From positions 548,501-612,500 of the forward strand of contig JAFEUB010001791.1 in assembly GCA_024529925.1 (NCBI GenBank): DNA of 64,000 bases, read 5' to 3'. Below are positions 37,301 to 52,016 of this stretch, piece after piece. This stretch comes from Ophthalmolycus amberensis. Lineage: Eukaryota; Chordata; Actinopteri; Perciformes; Zoarcidae. The notes beneath the pieces were generated by a model. It saw only the letters and a program-made list of their open reading frames with translations. It had not been told where the DNA came from and did not search any database. Within the stretch, counting starts at the first letter, position 1, and every line of letters begins with the position of its first letter. Both the position numbers and the translations under genes were made by a program.

Positions 37301-40300
37301 CCCGGGGCTGGGGGAGGGGGTTTGTTAAAAGGCTACTATTGTGGGGGGACGGTGGTTCAATTTTTGTCGTTTAGCCAGTCGGTCATACATATTTTATAGC
37401 ACTTCATAATACTATACGGACAAAGGACAGGTTTCCTCTGAGTAAGTTGTATTCGATAAGACAGTTGAACTGGATTTGTTTATGACTGTTGGACTGTTGC
37501 TCTTGCTTGTCCCAGTGGACTCTCTGGAAAGGCTAATTGTTTGCGGATGCAGTCAGAGATGTTTATTGTTTGTATCAAATGAATTTGTTGGCACACTACA
37601 TGGACGATTAAGATAGCACTTAAGACCGTTTCTTAGCTGTATAATGGGTTAGCGTTACCTAACCCTAAATCTTCTTTCTCCTTTAACCCTTTCAAGGAGG
37701 TGGTCTTGTTAAAATTCATAACCAGTCAGTGAATCTAAGGTTAGGTAGGAGACTCGGACTGTTGTGGAGGAGAGTGCTTTGAATGAATGAGTGAGTTGAG
37801 GCCTTCTCCTTGTCCTCGGAGCTAGCATGAAGTCAGCCTCCACTCCCCCAGTCCGAGCATGCTTTTAGCTCTTTATCACCACTGTTGTCCAGCGGTGAGA
37901 GTGTGGCTATCGATCAGGAGCTCGCCTGCTTTGCTCCGCCACCGATTAGATGGAGGGAGGGAGGCAGAGAGGAGAGAGAGAAGGCGGAAGAAAACAAAGG
38001 AAAAGAGGCTGACGGGATCTCAGGTTTACACAAGCTGTTGTGGAGGTGGAAGGAACAAACGAGCTGGGGGGGGGGGGGGGGTTACCTAATAAAAGAAGGC
38101 ACCTCCAGCAATTAAGCCAGCTGACAGGCAAACTGTGGCGCTCCGCTAATGTGGGCTGACAGCAGGGAAATTTGAATAACGAGGCTTGCGGGAGAGAGGA
38201 TGCGGGGGGGGCTGAGCTGAGAAGCTGAGAAAGAAAGATGTGTGGTGCTAATGAAACAGGTGCCTGGCAGCCCCTTTAAGTGCAGAAATCATTGAGAGAC
38301 TACCAGTGTGTGTGTTTTTTTTTCCTCCAGCGCAGAGCCAAGCAGATAGCCACTTGATGGGAGGTGGGGGCAACCTGTGTCTTTTCTTCCCCGCCACAAG
38401 CTGCCTTAACAATGCGAATCCCCGCTGAATGTTGACAGTTGTGTTTGAGTAATTCGATATAAGAAGCTTTCACATCAAACGTGTTTGAGAAAGGACAGTG
38501 TATTGACATGTTTCATGGCCTTCAGAGATGGGGAGGCGTGTGTGGGTGGATACACAGCGATACACATTCAGAAATACTGTTCTGGGTTAGACCTACTGTC
38601 AGTGCGTCCTTGGTGGTAGCCAGATGAGAGAGAGGGAGAGAGAGAGAGAGAGCTTGGTGGGTGTTTACTCTGATGATCGGCTCTGTGGCTAAGCAGTGTA
38701 ATTAGTGGCCTGACTAATGGGCCGAGCTATATGATGGGAGGCAGCAGCACACCATCTTCCTCGCTAAAGGAGACCGACGCAGAGAGACAGAGCCCCGGAA
38801 AAAGGACAAATATGAAACTGTCATCCAAACATTTGGCATGGTGTTCTTTTGTTAGCCATGCTAGCGGCGTCCAGGAATGGCAATCTGTCGGTCCAGCTCC
38901 AGACTGAAACATCTCAACGACTGTTATGCTGTAGCTGGATTAAGATTAAATACATTGAAAGATAATCAAGGTACACTGAAGATGATCCCTAAAGATATTG
39001 GTGATCCCCCCTGACTTCCTCTAGCGCCATCACAAGGATCTTGTCTTGACACCTATTGGCTGGATTGCCTAAAATTTGGTACAAAGAGTCATGTTCATTC
39101 ATCATTGGGTAGAAATCTTCATCTGTCTAATACAGTGGCCACATACAGACTACATCAGGAATTATGGGCCAAACAAAGTAAAAGTGTAGTTTTCAACCAG
39201 TTACACTGCAAGAAAATCTGTGTTTATAGACTCCGGAACCACATGTGTCGTAGAAAATTTATTTTCTATCAAAATAACTATGCAACACTATTTAAGAGTT
39301 TAACGTTTGCGGTACGGTAGTGTAGTATATCTGCTGCTTTTTAATTTATATGAATGAAATGCTGTTAAACTCCAAATATTGGAGTTGTGTTCATGGCCTA
39401 AGCACCCACTTCAAATATTGCGACGTAAATGTAAACATCAAATGTAAAGCTAATAGTAAAGTCTAATAGCAACAAATTAGGTGAATTTCACGAAATATAG
39501 TCGACATCTAGTGTTTAAACTAGGATGTGTAATGTACATACAGTGCAGTTTATTTATAATGAATATGCTCAGGCCATATTCTAGCTTCTTTAAAAATGTG
39601 ACTTTTCCCATCAGCCCCAGCTGTACCTTGCATTGAACGCTGATGATGATAAACATTACGCATGGTTAGCATCGTCATGTCAGATTCTCTGGCCAAACAT
39701 TGGGCACAATCAGTGTTCATGATTTGTAGTGAACGCAATATGGCAGATAAGCAACAAGAACGTGGCAACCATTAAGCAGTGGGAGCGTTGTGTATAAGGG
39801 TTGTGAACATTTTAGACGAAGAGGAGAATATAAGCGGTCAGCCAAGAGGAATCCATTTCTCTTCCCGTCCCCTGCAGACGTACGAAGAAGACAGAGGAGT
39901 GTTCTCTTTAAGTGAACCGACTATTCTTATGGTCACACGACCACACAATAACGCTGATGGCCCCATTTCAGCTCCATTAGCAAATCATGTATCACTCTGT
40001 GGGTCAGTGTGGCCAGTGAGGGTTGAGACACATCTTGCGGATTCCCATCGATATTTGACGTAGGAGCTACAGCCATGTGTGACACAATAAAGTGCATGTG
40101 TGCTTGTAAATTCTTGTGGAAACTGCGTCGTGCACACATCCACTTAGTGTTTGTAGTGGGCATGTGTGGGCGTGTAGTCTCGTCTATGTGTGTGTGTGCG
40201 TTTGTGTATGCATGTGTGTTTTAGGGTGGGGGGTTAGAGCAAGGATGTGAGGTCATAGTGGTTTGTTGCTTGCGGTGTAATTAGTGGTTACTCAAATGAA

Positions 40301-43300
40301 AACAGGAATGATTTCATTCAGGGAATGCCACACTGTTAATGGTCCCTTCACATCAGAATTTTACGTGTGCACAGATGCTGTTTTTCTGCACAGTTTCTCC
40401 ACGAGCGTACGTTCGTCTTCACATTTGTGTACGTGTCGTTGCATTCGCGGGTTTAGTTGCATGTCACCTTGGATATGATATGTTTGCAGAGTCTATAACC
40501 TGATCTGTTCTGCTGCCAGCACAGTGCTGTGCTTGGTGTTAAGCTGTCATCCAGTTAGCGTTTTAAACATCCTTATTGGATTGTTTCCTATCCCATTGAA
40601 GGGATGTGAGGTCAGATTTTTAAATAATGTGTATTCCCATAAATGACTCGTGCACACACTCTCTCTCTCGCTCTCATCCCCTCATCATCAGGTCCTCATT
40701 TAATCATTGCAATTGACTTCGGCCTTCCAGGGCTAAGAGAGAGATTAGTGCGATCTGAACGTGTGTGTGCGTGCACATGCATCTGAGGTGACAGGGTCCT
40801 ATGTGGGTTTTTCCTCATTCAGCTTTAGCAATAAGTGGCCTTAAACCCCCCCTAACTTTAGCCTTTAACTTTCTTAACTGGCTCTCTGGAACTGAACAGA
40901 TCACAACCTAACAACGCCGGGCTGTTCGGGGGCCATTAAACACTTCCCCACTGATTTATCCAAACAGATGAGTAATCATCAGATGATCTCCAATCAGATC
41001 AGAGAAAATCTTCCCTTCCTCACGCTTCCCGACCTCATGCAATCCTTCCCCATTTGTACAGCACCTGGCTTTGTATGAGCCACAGGAAGATCCAGTCAGG
41101 TAATTGCGTAACAGCAATTTTCAGTCCATGTAAGCTTTGTTCAAGGGCAGACGCCATGTCTCTTGTTTGCTTTCATGCCAGGACACGGCCGAGGGGGAGG
41201 GAATAACTGAGTGTACGATTATCAGGTGAGGCTCCCGGCCTAGATCCATTCCCAGAGGTCAGCAGGTCAGCTCGACGGCCTGACCTCTCGCTTTAAAGCC
41301 GACTCAGCTGTTTGCTCGATCAGGAGTTAAGATAATAGCAATGGTTGATGGGAAATATAGGGAGTAGACATGGGACGACACGCATACGTTTCATGTTGAT
41401 TATCTTTGCCAAAATAATTGCGATTCACAATATTATCCCAATAATTATCAAAATATGCTTAAAACTCTTAAAATGGCAGTAGAACATACTGGAGCCACTA
41501 AACCGTAACTAGTTAAGAAACAAATCATTTTACTGCATCACAGATGGGACACAGCCTTTTATTCGTGAAAATAAACAAACAACTTTCAATAAGGTAACCA
41601 TAAATCATAAGGTGCCCCTGCGTGCGTACATACAAGATAAATACATTAAATAATAAACATTGTTTGATTCTGCTCTTTCTTACGTGATAATCACTGCATT
41701 TTAATGTCGGGCTCCATTGTTCATTTCTCTACTGTGATAGCGAGCTAGACAGCTCGTGAGGCTAATAATGATTCTCCTGATAATGAATATTCATCACGAT
41801 CCTTTTATTTAGAGTCCTATTAAAATCCTATATCGTCCCATCGCTAGTGAGGAGTGGGAAAGAGGTTATGTATGCTGGGATGGAATCGATGCTTTGCCAT
41901 TGTTTTTGAGACATCTGCCTTGTGCGTCCAGTCTAGTCTGGTGTGACTCATCATAACAACAAACCTAACCAGAAGTCTGGAGTTGTTCTGGCCATAGATT
42001 CCTGAGTGGCTCAGCCGGCAGAGAGACGGTGGTTTCCTCTCCCTAAAACAAAAATTCTCTTCTTCTCTTTGAACATCACTAAATAAAACCAAGTTTCTTA
42101 CCTGTCCTCGGGAGAAGCTGCTATGTTGAAAAAGAAAAGAAGAAGGGAGTGATAAAAAAGAGGGAGGAGGAGGAGAGTCGCTGCTTTCTTCCTCCTTTAT
42201 AAAATGGCCATGGTGCTCTTTTTTTTTTTTTTCCTGTGAAGAGTAATTGGTATGTGTGTGTGTGTTGTGAAAGAGGAGGGGAGACTGTGTGTTTAATCAT
42301 GTTTTTTTTTTTTGTGTGAGAAAGTGTGTATGTGCGAGCAAGATGGAATGTGTGTGCATCTTTGTTAGGGTGTGTGTGTGTGTATAGTGGTGGGTTTGTG
42401 TGTGTAAAGGAAAAGGGCTGTGTGTGTGTGTGTGTGTGTGTGTGTATAGTGGTGGGTTTGTGTGTGTGTGTAAAGGAAAAGGGCTGAGTGTGTGTGTGTG
42501 TGGCTGTCTGTGCTCTACGAGGGGGATCTGGCCGACAGATTGAGAGCAGCTTGTTAGAAAGAGGAACAATGAGGCCACAGCCCCTCTACTATTTCCTTTT
42601 TTTGTTCCTTTCGCTTGTTCCCTTTCTCCTTTTCGCCTCCATCTCCCTTTAAAACACATTCTGTCCTCTCCTGCTCTTCTCGGTATAATTCCGACTTTCT
42701 CTCTTGCTAGTCTAACCCATATTATCTCTCCATCCATCTTATCTTTTTTCCTTCAACCTCTTCAGTCTATTTAACTCGGATCTCTTCACACTCTCCCCCT
42801 CTTTCCTCAGTATTTGCGTTTCACCTGCTGAAACACCTCCCATGCTTTATTTTTCTTCCCCTCGGTACATCTCACATTGTCACTTATCGACGCACATGTG
42901 TGCACACACACACACACACACATGCATGTTTGTACTGTAGGTGGTGTTCTCATCAACATGCTGACGCCTTAAAGATCTTAACAGCTTTCATGTACACTCA
43001 TCCCTGGCATTGTTTTCGCTGTGGAGTTGACTGATGCTGTGATTAAGTGGTTAATTAAACATCATTAATGTGTGACAGACATTGCAGGTGTGTAGGACGT
43101 CAAGGTGTGAGATTTGTGTTTTTTTTTAAATACAAATGAATCATCAGTGCTGTAATTGCGAGCTGCCCAGTGCCCACATGTATGCCTACTGTCATTGAAC
43201 TCAGCTTGTGGGATATTTTGTTGAGCTGGAAAAGATTGTTTTTAGTATTCCTTTGGGATGCATTAAAGGAAAGGGACGCAACACTGTTGGTGGGAAAATG

Positions 43301-46300
43301 AAGAAAATACTTTAAATAGGAACCAAAGAAGGGGAGATAACTCGCACATATTTCAATGTCTAGTCTGGTTATTCTTTGTTTTTCATAATTTACGAACAAA
43401 CGTTGTAATGAACATACCATGCAAGGAGAAATGTCAAAAAACAATTATTTACTTATTTATTCCCAGTTTAGCTGCACATTACAGAAACCACTACCCTCCT
43501 AGGGACGTATGTTACTGCTGGTGCAGCTGGATTGTAACAGTGTTTACCCCACAAAAAGCTCTTACACAATTTTTAAATTGATTTTATCTGCAAATATTAC
43601 AAAATCGTCAAAAATTCAACTTGATCTATGTCGTAAAAAGACACCAGATATTCAAAAAACATTACGGGGTTATTCTTAGAACTTTTGATATAAAATCTGC
43701 TCTGCTATTTTTTTAAATCAGATCCAGCAAACCTATTTGGCAAAGAATATAACTCTGTCCTTCCACAATGTTCTCTCTTTCTTTACACCTCTCAATAAGG
43801 CTGGAAAAAAAGAGCACAGCGTGTTTGACACAATGACTAAACTCTGGCCTTCAAATAAACTAAAATAAACGGCTTTACTGAAAACGACTGTACGAGACTA
43901 TCACTTAACCTCACATTGGTCGTACTTGACCATTGTGAAGCTCGTGAACCGGCTGTCTCAGGCCGCGTTGGCCTCTGCACTCAGTTATTTTGACGGCGAG
44001 CCAAATGGACTGACAGACGTACAGCCCCCTCCCTGACAGTCCAGCTCTCTGCCCCCTTTTGTCTGCCTGTCCCGCAGCATTACCCCTATGGTTGTAGTCT
44101 CCTAATTGCTCTGAACCCTGCGGAGATGGGAGACTAAGTACCAGGTTGGGAGGGGTCTTCAGTTATGATGGGTTCCTTCCCCCCCCCCCCCCCCACTGCT
44201 CTATTTCTTTCTTTCTTCTACTTGGACTTGCAAGTAAACAAAGTGTGCTCATTTGCCTAAGAAGCTGCTGTAGCTCTCCACCCTCCCATCCAAGTCTTTG
44301 TAACCCGTTCACATCTGGCTCTGCTGGCGATGACTCTGTAACAGGAAGCCTCTCACAGTAGTCAGACGCAGACATACTTTGTGTGCATGTGCAGAGATAG
44401 GGTGTTGATATGGATGCATGCTTCCTGTAGTTGTTTTCTAATGTTTTGTAAAGGCAGGTCCAGTTTGAGTGAAGCTTTTCTTTAACCATATGAAATGAGT
44501 CCTATTACACACAAACTACCTAAGCATCGGGATGGTGTCACCTTAAAAAGTAAAATGTCAAGAATTATTGAAACTATTCTGTACTATTACATCTGTTATT
44601 AAAATCCTTAAGTTGGCATTCTTCTCTTCTCAGGCACCTCTGCAGCCACCCCCGGGGTCTTCGGCCTCAGTGGTGGCAGCGGCAGCAGCAGCAGCCGCGG
44701 CGGCATCGGGGGCGCCCCAGTCGCTGAAGCTAACCTACCCAGAGACTTTGGACCGCATCAAGGAGGAGTTTCAGTTCCTCCAGACCCAGTACCACAGGTG
44801 AGTGTTTGGGAGTCCAGTGGTTTTCTTGACGTTTCTCTCTGTGCTACCGGGCATTTACACAAAACCGTCAGTGTTTGAGAGGTATAGAACTACCCTGTAC
44901 ACATCACAAAGTAATCTACCAGGAATGTACACTTGCATGTACGAATGCAGTGTTTTGCCAGATGACCTCGCATTGAGATTGGCAAAAGTTGGGCCACATT
45001 CAACTTTGTTTGACAGACGACACAACGTTTCCTTTGCCCTCTCTTGCTCTGCTCTCGTACATGTGTACACGCACAAACCCACACTCTGAGATGATGCAAA
45101 GCTATGGGATGTTTTGACTAACTTTCTTGGCACAGTTTCCTGGCTCAGTGTGCTGTTTTGTATGCATACATAGGTTGGTAGTCTTCTTCTTCTTCTTCAA
45201 AATAAAGTGTGATATTTGTTAAATTGTCATTACATCCATACAGCAATTAATTAATCAAATGTTCCGACAAACAAAAAAGAAAATCCAGTATCTGTGGCTG
45301 TCGCAGGACAGTCGAAAACCGGTCCAATAATTGAATTTGGCCCGACTATAATGTTTGAGCAGCCTACCTGCCTGAACACCAACAGGCCATGTTTGCCGTT
45401 TACGTTGATAATGATACATTTGGGAGGCTTTGAAAGAGAGGCCTGAAGGGCTTTGCAGACTTGGCAACTTTCTCTGTAGATTTGGGACTTTTAGAAGCTA
45501 GTGCTGCTTTTATTGGAAATTAGTATGCAACACTGTGCTGGGATTTTCGGTTGAAAAACTTAAAAAATCTAGTGTGATTTTGCTAGTTTCTCAGCATTAC
45601 CGACCCTAGCTTTGAGTACGCAGCCTGCTCTTTTTCTATTACTGTATGGTGTGTTGAATGTGCCCAGAATGCCTTTGAATGTGGGATTTGGGGCTGACTG
45701 TAGAGGCCAAGCCTTTTCTCTCCCCTCTCTGTTCTCGTGGCACACCTTCACAGGGCCCCCACCCTCTCGCCCTCTCACCCCCCCCACTCTTCTCCTCTCA
45801 TCCTGCTTTGATTTAGCCGACCAGAATATACCCTCCCTCCCTCCCGTTCTGTTCCACTTCAAACTTCTTTTGTACGGTGCCCCTGGCCAGAGCCCCTCTA
45901 ACCCCCGGAGCTACTACTGCTTCCCTGTACACACACAAATACCTGTGTGTGTGTGTGTGTGTGTGTCTTTATCCCTCTGTCCGTTCTGCTCGTCACAAGC
46001 TCAAAACTCAGTCAGACCAACGCTGAGCCTAGACTGCCTGAATCCACACAGGTACTTTAGACTCGACCAATTCTTCTACTTTATATGAAAACATTTTGAC
46101 TAGAAAGGATTTTGACCAAAATGATCTGAGGAAGACCATCGTTGTCATGTCCATTTATGATAACAGAATTGTGAAGGAGATGACGGTGTGTGTGTGTGGG
46201 TGTTTTTTAAAGTTTTCTCCATAACACACGAACAGCTGTCAGATTAGCTCCCACATACCTGCACTTTAGCAGCACAACACTCGAGGTGTGATGCTGACCA

Positions 46301-49042
46301 CATCTTTATCTTGGGATCCTTTTGGATATCCGTTTGGTCATCTTGATGTACATTGAATTTTTGTCTGCGAGGGAGAAAGTCTTGTGTACTCAGCGACTCG
46401 GAGGACGATCAAAGGTTATCACCCTGCGACTGTTTTTGGAAAAAACAGGGGGAAAAAGTATTTGCAGAGCCTGTGAACCACCTTCTGAGCAGCACTGACC
46501 GAGACAAATGGAGCCTTTCAGTGAACATGAGTCACTCCTGAATGTGTTGGATGAGACGGTGTGATCCATAGCGCCTTAATGCATAGACATAACAAGGCCT
46601 GAGTACCAGGGGCCTCACAAGACACAAGCTTAAGAAAATAAAAATAAAATAAGAAAAAAACCATTACGGTATGTATTTGCACCGCCGCCGCCATGAGCAC
46701 CATTGGGTCGGGGGAGTCCCAGAGGTTTCAGTCCCATCCAGAGCAAAGCAATTGCTCGGACATTTCGTTTTTATGGGCGGGCCCTTGCAAGTAATGTTTT
46801 TAATTCAACAGATTTATTTTGAATAGTTAAATATTACCATCAAATTGTGTGTTTAGTTGATGTGTATTTTAATGATGACACTTAAAATTTGGTAAAGTTC
46901 ACATGACACATGAATTAAATGGGAACGGATAGTGCCGCCTGTTATTTACAAAGTATGCTACAGTCCTGCCGTCCCACCCCACTATTAAACCTGATTCTGT
47001 ATGAATTTTAAGGTTTAAGTCGGTCATTCGTGCAAAAACAAAGTGACAGTTGCATGAGCGGCACTATGGACAGCACCACACGTCAAACAAGCAAGACTAC
47101 GACAACGACATTGTATTCTACTACCTCACATATCTATTAGTCCATAACGACAAACATACACTGAAAAAAGGTACGATTGTGGCCCCCTTACTTACGCTTA
47201 CCAGGAGAAAGCACTTCTGAAGGTAAGACAAAAGGCAATTTTATACACATTCTTTGCTTGTGATGTTTGCAGGTTTTTAATTAAAAATACTAATCTGCCG
47301 TTCACACAGGTCTACTTGGCTGATAACCTAGCTTTGTCCTGACGCATTGGTGACGGAGTTCTGAATGCTGTTTTGCATTTTGTGAAGGAGGGAATGGCCC
47401 CCAAAACCTCCGTAGCCTCAGGGCCTGCAGTAATATTAAGGTGCGCCTGGGTGTGATCTGCTCTACTGGCAGCCGTTCAACGTTACACCTCGTGTTACAA
47501 AACACCTGGAGCTTCGCCCTCTATTGCCAAGCCCCGGTACTGAGAAGCAGGATAAACAATAAATGAGTGATGAGATTAAGAACACGATTGGGAGCAAGAG
47601 CTGTCTTGCGATTCCATCGGCGTCTTCCAGCTCCGATGGCACGGCGTGCTGTTTTAGCAGGCCGGGTTCAGGTTTCCAGGAGAGCTTTGTTCAAACCTTC
47701 CTCCAAGCTTCTCCAAGGCCTGCAGGCTGTTCTGACACGAATCACAGCAGGTTAATACGTTGTAACCAATAGTATTGTTATTGGAACCGATTGTGAATGA
47801 AGCTGTTGATGGGAATTTGTTATCATAACTTATGTTGTATCAAAAACCTGTGTTTGCCACAGAGCTTGTTTTCTGCAACAATCTAAAATGCCATTGTTTT
47901 TTTGTCGAGGGAATCAGTGCGATACTAACTCCGGGGGTTGACCTACAAAAATACGTCATCACTGCAGCTGTCTATTGCCCAGTCCTGTGCTGATGTAGTT
48001 TTAAATGCATTCCAGTGCTTGGAGCTGAGATATGGATGCAAATGAATATATTACTTTACCTAGCTTTTACTTAAGCTTTTTGTGTTGGTGTGTGAATAAA
48101 ATCCCCCGAGGAGCCCCGTCATGCACGTCGACGTCTCTTGAGCCAGATGCTGCTTTCAGGTCATAAAACCACCATTGTGTCGTAAAAGAAGGAGTGGCCC
48201 TTTAACATCACAAGCAGCACCGTAAACCCACTTGACCCGTTCGATAAGGTGTAACTCTTAAGCGTCTGTCGTACTCCCGGGACGCGTACACAGGCAGCTG
48301 TGGAAACCACTGATGTGCAGTAATTCTGTTTATACTGTCCGCTTGGAGGACGCGCTCCACACATGCGCACCAGATTGCTAAACTACCACTTGTTGCATGG
48401 TAATTGCCGTTTTGCGCATGTCCACACAGAGACTACATCTTACAGGCCTATGGTGATGAAATTTACGTCCCGCCCGACGCAAACCCTAGCGGAACCGCCC
48501 ACAGAGCCAAGACACTGACACACCGACCCATTCAGGCAGACTCCCAAATCTGATGCATGTGCTTAACACACTTCCACATGTACGGGCCTCCCCAATTATC
48601 TCCACACTGCACACAAATAGAAGTTGTCTAGAAATAGCAGGGCTTAGTTGTGTGTTTTGTCTGCAGCGAAGGTGGCTGGATTCTGATAGAAGTTGGATTA
48701 GACGGCAGGAAAAAGATGGGGGGGAAGGGATTAGCGCTGATGAGCTGCAACTGTGTGTGTGTGGGGGAGGATGAGTGGGTGGGCAGGGTACGTTTCTAAA
48801 TTTGTGTCGCTTGTTGGTTTTGGTGCCATCTGTGTGTGGTTGGTATGAAGGGATGAGAGATTTCTAAGGACGCTAAATAAAGAGAAGGGTTCATTAATTA
48901 AAGGGTCATTGGGGGGTCAGCTACTCTGATATTTGCTCTGTGTGTGTATGCGTGTTACCTCTAAACAGGCTGTAATCAGCAGACTGAGGGGAGATGGGAG
49001 GATCTGCTGACACAGCTCTCATTACTGTAATTCTCTTTCTAT

Positions 49043-49087
<45 letters not shown>

Positions 49088-49731
49088 GGTTGCTTTGTGT
49101 GTGTGTGTGGTCTGTAGAGGAAGATAGGCTCTCCACTTGCCACGAACAAGCTGCCACTCATCACTTACGAGCCCCTCTACTCATCTCTGCTCAAACACTA
49201 CCCAGCTGTAGTAAGTGGCACACACTCTGAGTGTGTTTGTGTCATCTTCAGAATATGTGTCCGTCACCCCATCACATGCTACATTTTGCTAAAATAATAA
49301 GATAGACTGGTGGCATTGGCCGAAATTATGGTTGTCATTTATCAGTCAAACGTTGGCTGCTTCCAGCTAGTGATCAGCTTGAATTATTTTTCATTTTTTC
49401 CAAGTAAAAATATCATTGGTTTCCACTTTCTCATATCAAATGAAAGGAATGAATGACTGACTGCAGCTATCACTTCAATCATGATCAATTGAAGACACTC
49501 ACTGTAAATTAAAGAATCTGTGAGGATGATTTCTGACTATATTCAGATGTATTTTTTGGGACAACCAATTAATTGTCTTGTTTAAAATTGACAACATGAA
49601 ATTAAATGTGTACTCCTAATAGAAATTGCCTGTTCACCAGAGCTTAGTAGTGTCAGATCTGCATTGAATAAAGTTCTTGAGGAGGCTATGAAGCCTGGGA
49701 GAGTCGAGTCCATCCCAATTAAAATACATCT

Positions 49732-49767
<36 letters not shown>

Positions 49768-51963
49768 GTGTGTGTGTGTGTGTGTGTGTGGATATACTTG
49801 CATAAAATATTCAGGGAAACTCTGTTTAACTGCCTGTTTAACTGCCTGTCTGTCACTCACCAAATTATGAAATTATATTTGCGTTAGGGAGGGCTGAGGG
49901 GTTGTTATTTGTTTATAGTCGTGTGCACATTTTATTTGTGGATTGGTTTGTGTGCTACAACCGCTCCCTTTTTTAAGTGTGTGCGCGTGTGTGGTACTTA
50001 CTTGCAACAGAGGTTGGCCTGCTATTGTGCGACAAGATCCTAGCTTTGTTTTATGGGTGTGTGTAGGTGTGTGTTTTTGCTCTCATACGCACCCTTGAGA
50101 GATAATAAAAGAGTACACAGTCGTGTTGGGTGGGTCCCGTGTGTGTGTGTGAATAGAGACTGGGAGAGAAGGTGGAGGTTTTTCCAGTGGAGCAGAGAGG
50201 TTTGGTTCATCAATAGTTAATGTGATGTAAAGTGAACAGTCCCATATCTGCAGGCTGGCGGGCTAAATGCTCCGGCGTGCGTGCGTGCGTGCGTGCGTGC
50301 GTGTGTGTGTCGCAGCAGCATCTCTGTATTTGTATAGCACTTGTGTCAGCGACGGTGCTTGTTTGCCAAGACGATCAACGGGCCCCAGACTGCAGAACAA
50401 GTTAAAGTTCTGAATTAATGGAGGCACCAGACTTGGTAGCATCATTTCAGGATTAACGAGGATCAGAAGGTTTAGTGCGGAGTGATTTTGCCTGGAAAAA
50501 GATAATGTTTATTTTGCTTTTGTGAAATGTAGCATTGAAACATTGGTCCACATTAATAGATTTGTAAATTAATTGACAACAATTTTGGTAATGATTTCAG
50601 CATCTACAATATGACGATTTGCTGTGTTGCTTTTTCTTTTTTCTAGTTTAATATATTTTGGGTTTGTAAGACAAAAACATGTCTCTTTGGGCTCTGTGAA
50701 CTTTTGATGGATATCTTTCACTATTTTCTGACATTTTATAGACCACACTACTAATGGATGAATCTAATAAAATAGATTAGCAGGTAAATAGATAATGTAG
50801 TCCGAGTAGTATTGACCAGGCTTTGGTTGAATGCAAGTAAGCAGACGGTGTGGAGAGCAAGAGAGCGGTACGCATTAGCCCAAATGCAATCTTGGAACCC
50901 ACCGGCTAACGTCTGAAGATGATCTAACTTTTTATTGGTTTAAAATAGGCTTGTAAACTGGCTACTTGTGAAATAACTCTGTCAACTCCAGCTGCTATCT
51001 CGCATCTCAAGTTGCTAACTGGACTGTAAACAACGAGCAATGCGAGGAAAAGAAGTCTTGGCACGGATATCCGCACCAGATCCCCAAAAATATAGCCCCT
51101 CGTCCCCAAAAGCTTATCCATCGTCAGACCAATAGCAGTTGGGTTCTGAGATGGCCAAAAGTATGATTTTATTTGAGAAAATATACATATATAAATAATT
51201 AATAGATTTTTTTACAAAATTGTCGCAGATTATCAAATGTGATATGTCCGTCACACTCTGTGCCTACAGCCCATGACTGTCATGATAAAATGTTCATATC
51301 ATTGGATAACTGTGTAAAGAGGACGGGCATTAAACCTTCATGTGGTGAAGCCAGTCTGTCCTCCACAGTGTGTATTTGTTTCAGACACACAGGGAGCTTT
51401 TTTTAAATTTAAATTGTAGACCTCAAAAAAGACTTTTTTTTTTTTTTTATCCACTGGCACCGACTCATTTAATGATTCTGTTCCTGCAAATAATCAACGA
51501 GGGAATAGTGAAATTAAAAGTATTGTTAAGAAAAACAAACACTGGAAAAGAAGGAGTTGACATTTTTACAATACCCAGTAGCCCGTTTCAAACACGGAGA
51601 CTAAAAATGCAGTCTGCACATTTCTACAAAGTACAGGGTCTTAATTAGATGCTTCACTGTCTGTAGAGAGTGTGTGTGTGTGTTTATTTAGCAGGTTTGT
51701 GTGGGTGTGCAAACTGTATGTCTGCTCACACGTGCGTTTTGGTTCTGTGTGCCTACATGCCTTCAGTATATGCTGTAAGTATGTTGGTTTAGTGTGTACC
51801 CGCGCACACACACGTGTGTGTGTTTCTGTGTGTGTGTTCAGTAGCAGTGCAGCACTGACAGAGCTGTCTGAAGGCTGGCAGGCTGCAGATTTGTAGCGCA
51901 TTCGGCTGATCATCTTATCTCCTGTCACCGCCAGTGAAAGATTGGAGGAAGCGAGCGTGCCGT

Positions 51964-52016
<53 letters not shown>

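Larger units (their letters stand above)
34359..44633 (+). other. tle2: tle intron 1 (10.3 kb)
   Basis: No coding exon seen. It contains a repeat copy at 36751, a MITE at 41365-41846, a DR2 site at 41256, poly-G at 38067-38081 and a GT-based minisatellite at 42371-42502. The stretch 40900-41340 is free of simple repeats and may be regulatory. Confidence 0.85.

Noticed and set aside
42297..42737. 146-codon minus-strand frame
   Set aside because: The C-terminal half is a Thr/His repeat from the GT array; the rest has no family resemblance.
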